Origin: Microcystis elabens FACHB-917
Lineage (GTDB): Bacteria > Cyanobacteriota > Cyanobacteriia > PCC-6307 > Cyanobiaceae
Direction of reading: 5' to 3'
Length of the DNA: 64,000 bases
NCBI RefSeq assembly: GCF_014698445.1
Contig: NZ_JACJSZ010000001.1
Span: 124,001 to 188,000, forward strand
Position numbers and translations under genes: made by a program. Positions 10,369 through 18,059 of the stretch are shown piece by piece (position 1 is the first letter of the stretch; the number at the start of each line of letters is the position of its first letter). The notes beneath the pieces were generated by a model. That model saw only the letters and a program-made list of their open reading frames with translations. It was not told where the DNA came from and did not search any database.

Positions 10369-10492
10369 TCAGCACCAGGTAGGCCACCCCGATCAGGATC
10401 GAGAGGGCGCCGGTGAGGATCGCCACCCAGCGGCCGCGGCGGTCGTTCGCGGGGCGTGGCGGCGGCACGGGCTCCGGCATCGGATCAGCCAC
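10259..10492 (-). CDS. Small single-helix membrane protein, unknown function
   Basis: 77 residues. A proline-rich, charged N-terminus (PMPEPVPPPRPANDRRGR) leads to one membrane helix ([24 protein letters not shown]) and then an Ala/Pro tail. It resembles conserved hypotheticals of marine and freshwater Synechococcus as I remember them; I cannot assign a role. Its ATG overlaps the stop of the upstream decarboxylase by 8 nt, suggesting joint expression. The Ala/Pro tail is encoded antisense to the last 110 bp of the GTPase gene, so its low-complexity sequence may be forced by that overlap. Confidence 0.62.
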   Translation of the reverse strand: MADPMPEPVPPPRPANDRRGRWVAILTGALSILIGVAYLVLITVLDSRGPLQPPPPEALGAAATAAPAAAAAVPPPG

Positions 10493-11942
10493 CGGTGGCC
10501 TCCGCCAGGCTCCGCCCGACCACCAGGGCCAGCCGCTCCAGATGCTCGCTGCCGGTGTGCGGGTTGCCCAGCACCGCCTTGAGGTGGTGGCGCCCCCGAT
10601 AGACGGGCCGCGAGAGCATCAGCTGCTCGCCTAGAAGGGCCGCCCGGGTGGCCGCACTCCAGCGTTCGGCGGCGGCGGCACCTGAGCCCTCGGGACGGAA
10701 GGCCAGCAGATGCAGGGGGCCGCTGCAGAGGGCCAGGCCGCCGATGGCCCGCAGCCGCCGTTCCAGCTCGCTGCGGCGGCCCACGGCCGCCTCGATCAGG
10801 GCGGCCATGCCGTCGAGACCCAGCTGGCGCAGCCCCAGCCAGAGCTTGAGGATCTCCCCCGGCCGGGTACCCTGCAGGCCCGCCTCCCCCTGGTGGCCCC
10901 CACCCCAGCTGGGCTCCATGTAGGGCAGGCCGGTACTGAAAGCGCGCTGCAGGTGGCGGGGGTCGGCCAGCAGCAGCAGGGAGGAGGTCTTGGTGATGCC
11001 CAGCAGCTTCTGGGGGTTGACCGTGATCGAATCGGCCCGCCCCAGACCGCCCAGAAGGGGAGCAAGTCGCTGACTGAAGGCGAAGATCGCCCCGATGGCC
11101 CCGTCCACATGCAGCCAGTGGCCGTGGCGGCGGCAGAGGGCGGCGATGGGCTCCAGCGGATCGAGGGCCCCCCGCACGGTCGTGCCGGAGGTGGCCACCA
11201 CGGCGATCACGGGAACGCCGGCCCGATCGAGGCGGGCCAGACGCTCCTCGAGGGCCAGCGGATCGAGGCCCCCGGCCGCGGTCACCGGCAGCCGCACCAG
11301 GGCCTCGGCAGGGAGGCCCATCACGGCGACGGCCTTGATCAGGGAGACGTGGGCCTCCTCGCTGCAGAGCACCACCGCGTCGGCCCGGGTCGCCAGACCG
11401 CGCTGGTGGCGGGCGGTGACCATGGCCATCAGGTTGCTGAGGCTGCCGCCGCTGGCGGCCACGCCGCCGGAGCCCTCGGGCAGGCCCAGACAGGCCGCCA
11501 TCCAGGCGCACAGGGCCCGCTCCAGGCGGCTCAGACTGGGGGAGAGCTCTTCCGCCAGAAGGTTGTTGTTCAGCCCGGCGCAGATCAGGTCGGCCACGAT
11601 CGAGGCCGAGAGGGGCGGCGGGTCGAGGTGGGCCAAGGCTCCGGGATGGTTGGGGTTGTAGGCCCCCTCCATCACCAGCTGCAGATCGGCCAGCAGGCGG
11701 TCGCTGCCCAGGCCTTCAGCCTCCGGCTCGACCACCGGCAGCACGCTCAGCCCGGGAAGGGGGGTGCCGTGGCCGGCCTGCCCCAGCCAGCGGCACAGCA
11801 GGGCCCCCGCCTCCTGCAGAAAACCCTCGAGGGCCGGATCCACCTGGAACGGATCCACGAAGGAGCCGCACTCCCTGGGGGGCGGCGGCTGCCGCTGGGC
11901 GGGGGGGACGCTGGCCAACGGCGACGGTGAAGGCTCCGGCAT
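10485..11942 (-). CDS. Pyridoxal-phosphate-dependent group II decarboxylase
   Basis: 485 residues, related to glutamate, 2,4-diaminobutyrate and aromatic amino acid decarboxylases. Visible landmarks: ASGGSLSNLMAM (phosphate-binding region), HVDGAIGAIFAFS (Asp that pairs with the PLP ring nitrogen) and NPQKLLGITKTSS, where K is the expected Schiff-base lysine. The usual motif around this lysine is DPHKW; here the preceding residues are N-P-Q. NPNHPGALAHLDPPP near residue 95 is also family-typical. The substrate cannot be read from sequence. The first 25 residues are Pro/Ser-rich and may be a late addition. The gene is divergent from tadA, 43 bp away. Confidence 0.87.
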   Translation of the reverse strand: MPEPSPSPLASVPPAQRQPPPPRECGSFVDPFQVDPALEGFLQEAGALLCRWLGQAGHGTPLPGLSVLPVVEPEAEGLGSDRLLADLQLVMEGAYNPNHPGALAHLDPPPLSASIVADLICAGLNNNLLAEELSPSLSRLERALCAWMAACLGLPEGSGGVAASGGSLSNLMAMVTARHQRGLATRADAVVLCSEEAHVSLIKAVAVMGLPAEALVRLPVTAAGGLDPLALEERLARLDRAGVPVIAVVATSGTTVRGALDPLEPIAALCRRHGHWLHVDGAIGAIFAFSQRLAPLLGGLGRADSITVNPQKLLGITKTSSLLLLADPRHLQRAFSTGLPYMEPSWGGGHQGEAGLQGTRPGEILKLWLGLRQLGLDGMAALIEAAVGRRSELERRLRAIGGLALCSGPLHLLAFRPEGSGAAAAERWSAATRAALLGEQLMLSRPVYRGRHHLKAVLGNPHTGSEHLERLALVVGRSLAEATGG

Positions 11943-11985
11943 TCTGCCGCTTGCCCCTCCGGAGGTCCGGCTAGAAGGAGATCAT

Positions 11986-12504
11986 GTGCATGACGCGTCG
12001 ATGCTGAATGACGCCGCCAGCCTGCTGTGGATGGACCGGCTCCTGCGCCTCGCCGACACGGTCGGGGCCGGGGGGGAGATCCCGGTGGCGGCGGCCCTGC
12101 TGGATGAGGCCGGCCGCTGTGTGGGCTGGGGAAGCAACCGGCGCCACCGGCGAGCGGATCCCCTGGGGCACGCCGAACTGCTGGCCCTGCGCCGGGCGGC
12201 GGCCTCCCGGGGCGACTGGCGCTTCAACGGCTGCACCATGCTGGTCACCCTGGAGCCCTGTCCAATGTGCGCCGGCGCCCTGATCCAGGCGCGGGTGGGC
12301 ACGGTGATCTACGGCGCGGCCGATCCGAAACGGGGCGGGCTCGGCGGCAGTCTGGATCTCTCAAGCCACCCCAGCGCCCACCACCACATGGTGGTGCGGG
12401 GGGGCGTGCTGGAGGAGCGGGCCGGCGCCCAGCTGGAGATGTGGTTCCAGCAGCGGCGCCTGGCTCGGCAAGCACTCCGGGACGGGGAGAACGGCCAGTC
12501 CTGA
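11986..12504 (+). CDS. tadA: tRNA-specific adenosine deaminase
   Basis: Converts A34 to inosine in tRNA-Arg(ACG). Zinc-binding and catalytic motifs of the CDA fold are intact: HAELLAL (His and catalytic Glu) and EPCPMCAGAL (two Cys). Length about 172 residues. Start choice: an AAGGAG at 11975-11980 sits 5 nt before GTG 11986, whereas ATG 12001 has no ribosome site at usual spacing; both are in frame and differ by 5 residues. The gene nearly abuts the convergent aminotransferase (1 bp between stops). Confidence 0.93.
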   Translation: MHDASMLNDAASLLWMDRLLRLADTVGAGGEIPVAAALLDEAGRCVGWGSNRRHRRADPLGHAELLALRRAAASRGDWRFNGCTMLVTLEPCPMCAGALIQARVGTVIYGAADPKRGGLGGSLDLSSHPSAHHHMVVRGGVLEERAGAQLEMWFQQRRLARQALRDGENGQS

Positions 12505-12505
12505 C

Positions 12506-13702
12506 TCAGGCGACCCCGGCTGCGACCGCCGCCGGTGACGGCCGGAAGGCGGGCAGCTCGCTCTCGAAGATGGCCAGCAGCCGGTCGACGTTCTCGGGGG
12601 TGCTGTTGTACCCCATCAGGCCGATGCGCCACACCTTGCCGGCCAGATCGCCCAGCCCGCCGCCCACCTCGATGCCGAAGCGGTCGAGCAGGTGGCGGCT
12701 GAAGGCCTTGCCGTCGACGCCCTCCGGAATCCGGACGGTGGTGAGGGTGGGAAGCCGCAGTGGCTCACGGACGTGCAGTTCGAGGCCGAGGCGCTCCAGG
12801 CCGGACCAGAGCCGCTCGGCGTTGCGGCGGTGGCGTTCCCAGGCAGCCTCCAGCCCTTCCTCGGCGAGAAGCCGCAGGGCTTCCCGCATGCCGTAGTTCA
12901 TGTTCACCGGCGCCGTGTGGTGATAGACGCGGTCGCTGCCCCAGTACTTGTTGAGCAGGGAGACATCGAGATACCAGTTGGGCACCTTGCCGGTGCGGGC
13001 GGCCAGCTTGGCCTCGGCCCGGGGGCCCATGGTGAAGGGACCCAGGCCGGGGGGGCAGCTGAGGCCCTTCTGGCTGCAGCTGTAGGCCAGGTCGACCTGC
13101 CAGGCGTCGATGTGGAGCGGCACCGCCCCGAGCGAGGTGACCGTGTCGAGCAGCAGCAGGCAGCCGTGGCGCCGGCAGAGCTCGCCGATGCCCTCCATCG
13201 GCTGGCAAACCCCCGTGGAGGTCTCGGCATGGACCATGGCCAGGATGGCGGGCCGATGGGCGATCAGGGCCGCCTCGATCTCGGCCAGGTCGAAGGCTTC
13301 TCCCCAGGGCCGTTCGATGGTGGCCACCTCGGCCCGGTAGCGGCCGGCCATGTCGACCAGGCGCTGGCCGAAGTAGCCCATCACCGCCACCAGCACCTTG
13401 TCGCCGGGTTCGATGGTGTTGGCCAGGGTCGCCTCCATGGCGGCGCTGCCGGTGCCGCTCATCGGGATGGTGAGGCGGTTGTCGGTCTGCCAGGCGTAGC
13501 GCAGAAGTTCCTGCACCTCACCCATCAGATCGATGTAGAGGGGATCCAGGTGGCCGATCGGCATCCGAGCCAGGGCCTGCAGCACCGTGGGGTGGGCGTT
13601 GGACGGACCGGGACCCAGCAGCAGTCGCTCAGGGGTGGCGATCGGGTCCAGGGGGAGACGGTGGGCGCTGCTGACGGAGGGAGGCACGGGGAGGGAAGGC
13701 AA
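12506..13702 (-). CDS. Class V aminotransferase (alanine/serine-glyoxylate type)
   Basis: 398-residue PLP enzyme of the alanine-glyoxylate/serine-glyoxylate aminotransferase group, expected to make glycine from photorespiratory glyoxylate. Motifs: LLGPGPSNAHPTVLQA at the N-terminus, SGTGSAAMEA (cofactor phosphate), LLLDTVTSLGAVPL (Asp to PLP nitrogen) and SCSQKGLSCPPG (Schiff-base Lys). C-terminal GGLGDLAGKVWRIGLMGY is typical. Amino-donor preference cannot be decided here. Likely cytoplasmic, probably monocistronic with its own promoter in the 47-bp gap before apcF. Confidence 0.92.
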   Translation of the reverse strand: MPSLPVPPSVSSAHRLPLDPIATPERLLLGPGPSNAHPTVLQALARMPIGHLDPLYIDLMGEVQELLRYAWQTDNRLTIPMSGTGSAAMEATLANTIEPGDKVLVAVMGYFGQRLVDMAGRYRAEVATIERPWGEAFDLAEIEAALIAHRPAILAMVHAETSTGVCQPMEGIGELCRRHGCLLLLDTVTSLGAVPLHIDAWQVDLAYSCSQKGLSCPPGLGPFTMGPRAEAKLAARTGKVPNWYLDVSLLNKYWGSDRVYHHTAPVNMNYGMREALRLLAEEGLEAAWERHRRNAERLWSGLERLGLELHVREPLRLPTLTTVRIPEGVDGKAFSRHLLDRFGIEVGGGLGDLAGKVWRIGLMGYNSTPENVDRLLAIFESELPAFRPSPAAVAAGVA

Positions 13703-13749
13703 GACCTGGCGGGGCGGCGGAGGTGGACTGAGATTAGGGAACGCTCGCC

Positions 13750-14268
13750 TCAGCGGGCCCGGACGTTGCTCGAGGAAAGGCCGCTGCAGAGATGCTCGAA
13801 GGGAGCCCGTACCAGGGCGGTATCGGCCATGCCGGCATCGGCCAGCATCTCCGCGACCACCTCACCGAGGAGGGCGATGCTGCGCACGGTGGGACCGGTG
13901 GGCACCCCCAGGCTCTTGTAGGTGTCGTCGAGGCCGTTGAGGACCCGCTCGTCGAGGATGGTGAAGTCGTCGGCCACCAGGGCGTAACTGGCGTAGCGCA
14001 GGAAATAGTCCATGTCGCGCAGGCAGGCCGCCAGTCGCCGAGTGGTGTAGGCGTTGCCACCGGGGAGCAGCAGTTCGGGGTCCTCCAGCCAGAGGCGCTG
14101 GGCCGCTTCCCGCACGATCGTGGCGGCTTCCCGGTTGATCAGTTCGACAGCCGCCAGCCGCTGCTGCGCCTGACCGAAATAGGAGTCGATCCGATCGATC
14201 GCGGAGCGATCGAAATAGCGTCCCAGTTGGTCATAGCGACCGATCAGACCGGTGATGGCATCTCGCAT
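13750..14268 (-). CDS. apcF: Allophycocyanin beta-18 subunit (ApcF)
   Basis: Variant beta subunit of the phycobilisome core, placed next to the ApcE linker chromophore in the terminal emitter trimers. 172 residues. Phycocyanobilin attaches at Cys82 (RRLAACLRDMDYFLRY). Asn72 in GGNAYTTRR is the usual methylated position. MRDAITGLIGRYDQLGRYFD at the N-terminus separates ApcF from ApcB. Identity of the paralogue: ApcB would normally begin MQDAIT; ApcF fits better. As in many cyanobacteria it lies apart from the other core genes. Confidence 0.94.
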   Translation of the reverse strand: MRDAITGLIGRYDQLGRYFDRSAIDRIDSYFGQAQQRLAAVELINREAATIVREAAQRLWLEDPELLLPGGNAYTTRRLAACLRDMDYFLRYASYALVADDFTILDERVLNGLDDTYKSLGVPTGPTVRSIALLGEVVAEMLADAGMADTALVRAPFEHLCSGLSSSNVRAR

Positions 14269-14431
14269 GGACGAAACGGATCGACGCACCTGAAGCGGAA
14301 GGTAGCACTCGCAATCCGCCAGATTCCTGTGCTGCGGCTTGTTCTGGGGAATCTGACAGAAACGGTTACGCGGCCAGCGGCCGCTCGCAGGGGCAGCATC
14401 GTGGCGGCAGCCTTCCCATCCGCCTCCCGCC

Positions 14432-15721
14432 ATGGCCACTTCCGCCCAGGACGTCCTGCGCCGCCTCGGTGACGACGGCATCGAGAGCATCGACCTCAAG
14501 GTGACCGACCTGGAGGGGCGCTGGCAGTCCTTCGGCGTAGAGGCCCATCGCTTTGGAGCGGACGCCTTCCAGCACGGCCTGGGCCTCGACGGCCTGGTGC
14601 TCCACCCCGACCCGGCCACCGCCTGGATCGACCCCTTCCGCGCCCCCCGGAGCCTCAGTCTGATCGCTGCCGTCGAGGGGCCGGCCGACGACGCCGGGCC
14701 TCTGACCCATTGCCCGCGCTCGGTGGCGGCCCGCGCCCAGGCCCTGCTGGCGGGCAGCGGACTGGCGGATGCCGCCCGCTTCGGCGCCGAGGCCGACTAC
14801 TTCCTGTTCCAAGAGCTCGCCGCCCATGCCGACGACCGCGGCTGCGGTTGCCGGGTCGACCCCGGCGGTGCTACGCCGGAGGCGCTCCACAGCGAGCTGG
14901 GGCACACCCTGACCGCCCTGGGGATCCGGGCCCGGCTGCCGCTGCCGCCGCCATCAGGTCCCCTGCAGGGCCTGACGCTGGCGAGCGGCGACCCGCTGCG
15001 GGTCGCCGATGCGCTGATGGTGAGCCGCTACGTGGTGCGGAACGTGGCCCGCCGCCACGGCTGGAGCGCCACCTTCCTGCCCAGACCCAGCCTCGGCACC
15101 CCCTGCGCCGGCCTGGTGGTACACCAGAGCCTCTGGAGGGCCGGCCACCCCCTGTTCGCCGGGGAAGGGACCTACGGAGAGCTGTCCCAGACCGCCCGCT
15201 GGTACCTGGGGGGGCTGCTGCGCCATGGCCCCTCCCTGGCCGCCTTCACCAACCCCGGCACCAACAGCTACCGGCGCCTGAGGAGCGGGCCCCTGGCGCC
15301 CGTCCGGCTGGCCTATGCCCGCAACGACCCCGCCACCACGGTGGCCGTTCCCGAGCCGGACGGCGATCCCGGCCGGCGGCGGCTGGTGCTGCGCCAGGCG
15401 GACGGGCTGGCCAATCCCTATCTGGCCTTCAGCGCCATGCTGCTGGCCGGCCTCGATGGGGTGCGCCACCGGATCGATCCCGGCCCCCCCGCCGACCGGG
15501 ACCCCGTCGCGGCAATGGCGGCTGCCGTTCGGCCGGCCGCCCTGCCCGCCGACCTGGGCGGTGCCCTGGCGGCCCTGGCGGACGACCACGACTATCTGCT
15601 GGCCGGGGCGGTCTTCCGCAGGGAGCTGCTCGATGACTGGATCGCCCTCAGGCGCGCCGCGCTGGAGGCGCTGGAGCAGCGCCCCCACCCCCTCGAGTTC
15701 GTAGGCGAAGGGCTCGCCTGA
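14432..15721 (+). CDS. Glutamine synthetase-like protein lacking most catalytic residues
   Basis: 429 residues, clearly homologous to type I glutamine synthetase (GS) along its length (ARRHGWSATFLP, HQSLWRAGHPLFAGEG, TNPGTNSYRRL, GLANPYLAFSAMLLAGLDG), but shorter than the usual 470. Compared with Salmonella GS, only E129 (E120 here) is kept among metal ligands. E131 is D122, H269 is V229, E357 is V319, and the E212/E220 segment is replaced by LPLPPPSGPLQG. The substrate arginine R339 is D299. It should not make glutamine. It could be regulatory or bind a different ligand; a new reaction cannot be excluded. Its start is divergent from apcF across 163 bp. Confidence 0.85.
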   Translation: MATSAQDVLRRLGDDGIESIDLKVTDLEGRWQSFGVEAHRFGADAFQHGLGLDGLVLHPDPATAWIDPFRAPRSLSLIAAVEGPADDAGPLTHCPRSVAARAQALLAGSGLADAARFGAEADYFLFQELAAHADDRGCGCRVDPGGATPEALHSELGHTLTALGIRARLPLPPPSGPLQGLTLASGDPLRVADALMVSRYVVRNVARRHGWSATFLPRPSLGTPCAGLVVHQSLWRAGHPLFAGEGTYGELSQTARWYLGGLLRHGPSLAAFTNPGTNSYRRLRSGPLAPVRLAYARNDPATTVAVPEPDGDPGRRRLVLRQADGLANPYLAFSAMLLAGLDGVRHRIDPGPPADRDPVAAMAAAVRPAALPADLGGALAALADDHDYLLAGAVFRRELLDDWIALRRAALEALEQRPHPLEFVGEGLA

Positions 15722-15729
15722 TCGGCGGG

Positions 15730-15999
15730 TCAGGGCCGCAGCAGCCAGGCCAGGAGCAGTCCGAGTCCCCCCCAGCGGAGGGCCGTCCAGAAGCGATCCG
15801 CCCTCCGGCCCGCCGGCAGCAGAGCTTCCGGGAGTGGGTCCAGCAGCCGTTGGGCCAGCTCCAGCCGCTGGCGCCGGCGGCGCAGTCTGACGCCGCTGGG
15901 CGCCACCGCCCCGGAGCGACCGGCCAGGCTCAACAGCGCCGCCAGGTGGTGGAGCAACCCGGGGGACGGGGAGCGTCTCGGGCGCTGGGGACGTTGCAT
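15730..15999 (-). CDS. Hypothetical protein with C-terminal membrane helix
   Basis: 89 residues from ATG 15999. Very basic (long Arg runs such as VRLRRRRQRLELAQRLL), ending in a single hydrophobic helix (ALRWGGLGLLLAWLL) right at the C-terminus, so a possible tail-anchored protein. I do not recognise a family. It sits between two convergent and divergent neighbours without operon partners. Support is reading-frame and codon pattern only. An upstream in-frame start would extend it to 105 residues but would overlap the neighbour. Confidence 0.5.
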   Translation of the reverse strand: MQRPQRPRRSPSPGLLHHLAALLSLAGRSGAVAPSGVRLRRRRQRLELAQRLLDPLPEALLPAGRRADRFWTALRWGGLGLLLAWLLRP

Positions 16000-16037
16000 G
16001 GCGGCGCGATCGACACGACGAGGCCTGGAGCGACAGG

Positions 16038-16367
16038 ATGGAACCACTTCGGTCCGATCGTCCAGTGGAAGCCCCCGCCGCGCCAGCCGGAACCCGCACG
16101 TGGCCCGCCGAAGCCCTGCCCCTGGCCGAGCGCCTGCACCGTCAGCTCAGCATCGGCGATCGGGACTGGCATGCCCTCAAGCGTCAGCGGCCGCGGCGGG
16201 CCGCCGAACAGCTGGCGGCGGCCTTGGTGCAACTGCTCGCCGCCGATGATCCCGGCGCCACGGCCGCCACCGATGGCCGCCTGCGCGCCATCGCCCTGCT
16301 GGAGAACGCCCAGGCCTGGCTGCGGGCCGAGATCAGCGATCCCGGTTGTCCTGCCCACGGGCGCTGA
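16038..16367 (+). CDS. Small conserved cyanobacterial protein (DUF6439-like)
   Basis: 109 residues, soluble, helical. The core (ALPLAERLHRQLSIGDRDW, KRQRPRRAAEQLAAALVQLLA, then ENAQAWLRAEISDPGCPAHG) resembles a short cyanobacterial family I recall as DUF6439; the family name is from memory. The C-terminal DPGCP.HG motif has a single Cys and His. No known function. The 3' end overlaps the convergent ATPase gene by 35 bp. The first 25 residues are poorly constrained, and the start could lie further in. Confidence 0.6.
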   Translation: MEPLRSDRPVEAPAAPAGTRTWPAEALPLAERLHRQLSIGDRDWHALKRQRPRRAAEQLAAALVQLLAADDPGATAATDGRLRAIALLENAQAWLRAEISDPGCPAHGR

Positions 16368-16758
16368 CCGCCGCCCGACGGGCTGCCAGCTGCAGCCGGT
16401 TGCCGCGACTGCTCCAGCGCACGTCGTCGAAGCAGTGGTGGATGAGGAACAGTCCCCGGCCGGAGGGGGCATCCTCCTGGCAGGGCAGGCAGCCGTGGCG
16501 GGCATGGGCCGGCAGGCCGGGGCCCTCGTCCTGCACCTGCCAGACCACCCAGCGCGGGGTGACGATCCGGCGGATCCTCAGGCACTTGCCCGGGTCGCAG
16601 CCGTTGCCGTGGCGCACCGCATTGACCAGGGCCTCCTGGAGACCGAGCTGCAGCTCCGCCTGGCGCAGGGCGCAGCCGATGGGTTCGAGGAGCAGCTCCA
16701 CCAGCGGAGCCAGCTGCAGGGTGGAGGGGGTGATGTAGTCGGCCCAGCGGAGCTGCAT
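16333..16758 (-). CDS. RsbW-like ATP-binding protein (anti-sigma / serine kinase type)
   Basis: 141 residues with the GHKL-type HATPase fold of RsbW/SpoIIAB: N-box QEALVNAVRHGNG (Asn/His), G1 box QDEGPG and G2 region SGRGLFLIHHCFDDV. Such proteins inhibit a sigma factor or phosphorylate a STAS partner. It starts at ATG 16758 (MQLRWADYI) after a low-conservation upstream frame. No sigma factor or STAS gene is adjacent; a STAS protein lies at 51.1-51.5 kb in this window. The pairing is only a possibility. Confidence 0.82.
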   Translation of the reverse strand: MQLRWADYITPSTLQLAPLVELLLEPIGCALRQAELQLGLQEALVNAVRHGNGCDPGKCLRIRRIVTPRWVVWQVQDEGPGLPAHARHGCLPCQEDAPSGRGLFLIHHCFDDVRWSSRGNRLQLAARRAAVSARGQDNRDR

Positions 16759-16790
16759 GAAGCAGGAATTTCCATTCGCCTCACCGGAAC

Positions 16791-17537
16791 CTAACGCGGG
16801 CGCCCCGCCGCCGCCCCCTCCAGCCGCGCCTGGATGGCGGGATGTTGCAGAAGGGCGTCCATGAGGCGCACGCCCCGCAACTGGTTGATCAGGGGCATGT
16901 GGCCCTCCGGGGCGTCGATCGACCACTGGAAGGCACCGGGATACCGGGTCCAGGTGCCGTCCGTCTTCCAGCCCAGGCGGGGCCAGAGACGCTCCCACTG
17001 CCCCTGGCAGGCCTGCAGCAGCCGGGCCTGGGTCGAGAAGCCGAAGCGCCCCTGGGAGTAGCAGGTCCAGAGGCGGTCGAGGCTGGTGAGATCGGTGGCG
17101 GGCATGGCCGCCACCTCGCTGTAATAGACGTAGCCCCGAGGCACGGCCCCCTCGCCGGCCAGCTGCCGCAGGTGGTCGCTGGTGAGCCGGTCGGCCTCCT
17201 CGAACGCCTGCCGCATCAGGTGGTGCTGCAGGGGGGCGTAATCGAGTCCGGCCACGCTGGTGACGGCAAGCCAGCCCTGCGGGTGACGGGCCAGCAGGGC
17301 CTCCCGGCTGGCGGTGTCCCCGGAGGCCAGCAGCAGCTGGATCAGGTGGCCGGCGGCCCAGTCGTCTCCGGTGGCATCGAGGTGGTCGAGGCGGTCCGGG
17401 ATCCGGTCGAGAAGGGCCGGACCGGCCTGGCCGAGGCTGGCCAGCAGAGCGCGGCGCTGACGTGTCGAGCCCGTGAGGAAACGCTCCAGCAGCTGATCGG
17501 CATCGACGGTGCTGGAAACCGGAGGACCGGAGAGCAT
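16791..17537 (-). CDS. gun4: GUN4 domain protein
   Basis: Porphyrin-binding activator of Mg-chelatase in chlorophyll synthesis, or a paralogue. 248 residues from ATG 17537. An N-terminal helical bundle (LLERFLTGSTRQRRALLASLG) precedes the GUN4 core at about 105-220: AFEEADRLTSDHLRQLAG, LDRLWTCYSQGRFGFSTQARL, and WTRYPGAFQWSIDAPEGHMP. The two-part build matches Synechocystis GUN4. Cyanobacteria can carry several GUN4-domain proteins, so which paralogue this is stays open. Divergent from psb28 across 147 bp. Confidence 0.88.
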   Translation of the reverse strand: MLSGPPVSSTVDADQLLERFLTGSTRQRRALLASLGQAGPALLDRIPDRLDHLDATGDDWAAGHLIQLLLASGDTASREALLARHPQGWLAVTSVAGLDYAPLQHHLMRQAFEEADRLTSDHLRQLAGEGAVPRGYVYYSEVAAMPATDLTSLDRLWTCYSQGRFGFSTQARLLQACQGQWERLWPRLGWKTDGTWTRYPGAFQWSIDAPEGHMPLINQLRGVRLMDALLQHPAIQARLEGAAAGRPR

Positions 17538-17684
17538 GGGGGAGACGACCGGCCGGAAAGGCAGCAGGGTGGGTCCCACTATGTCAGGGCCGATAGGCAC
17601 AGGACTGGGGCCCGGGGTCCGGCCCTGAGGTCCCGGAAGGGACGGGGGAGGGCTCTGCCTAAAGTCACCTTTTGAGCGAGTGCC

Positions 17685-18059
17685 ATGGCCGCCGCCATTC
17701 AGTTCTTCCGCGGGGTGGACGAAACGGTCGTGCCCGACATCCGCCTGACCCGCTCACGGGATGGCCGCACCGGCCAGGCCACCTTCGTGTTCGAGGAGCC
17801 CGAAGCCCTGGCCCCCCAGTCGGTGGGCGACATCACCGGCATGTTCATGCTCGATGAGGAAGGCGAGATGGTGACCCGGGAGGTCAAGGCCCGCTTCGTC
17901 AACGGCAAGGCCAGCGCGCTGGAAGCCACCTACACCTGGAAGAGCACCGCCGACTTCGAGCGCTTCATGCGTTTCGCCCAGCGTTACGCCGACGGCCACG
18001 GCCTCGGGTTCGCCGGTCAGGGCGACGAGCCGGCCGCGGAGGCTGGAGAGGAGGTTTGA
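17685..18059 (+). CDS. psb28: Photosystem II assembly protein Psb28
   Basis: Transient photosystem II assembly factor on the cytoplasmic face of the CP47 module. 124 residues. Family strings: [42 protein letters not shown] and [20 protein letters not shown]. The C-terminal tail ([14 protein letters not shown]) is acidic and unconserved. The ATG at 17685 fits the usual N-terminus. Its TGA overlaps the TTG start of the next membrane protein gene, so it is the first gene of a three-gene coupled unit. Confidence 0.96.
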   Translation: MAAAIQFFRGVDETVVPDIRLTRSRDGRTGQATFVFEEPEALAPQSVGDITGMFMLDEEGEMVTREVKARFVNGKASALEATYTWKSTADFERFMRFAQRYADGHGLGFAGQGDEPAAEAGEEV

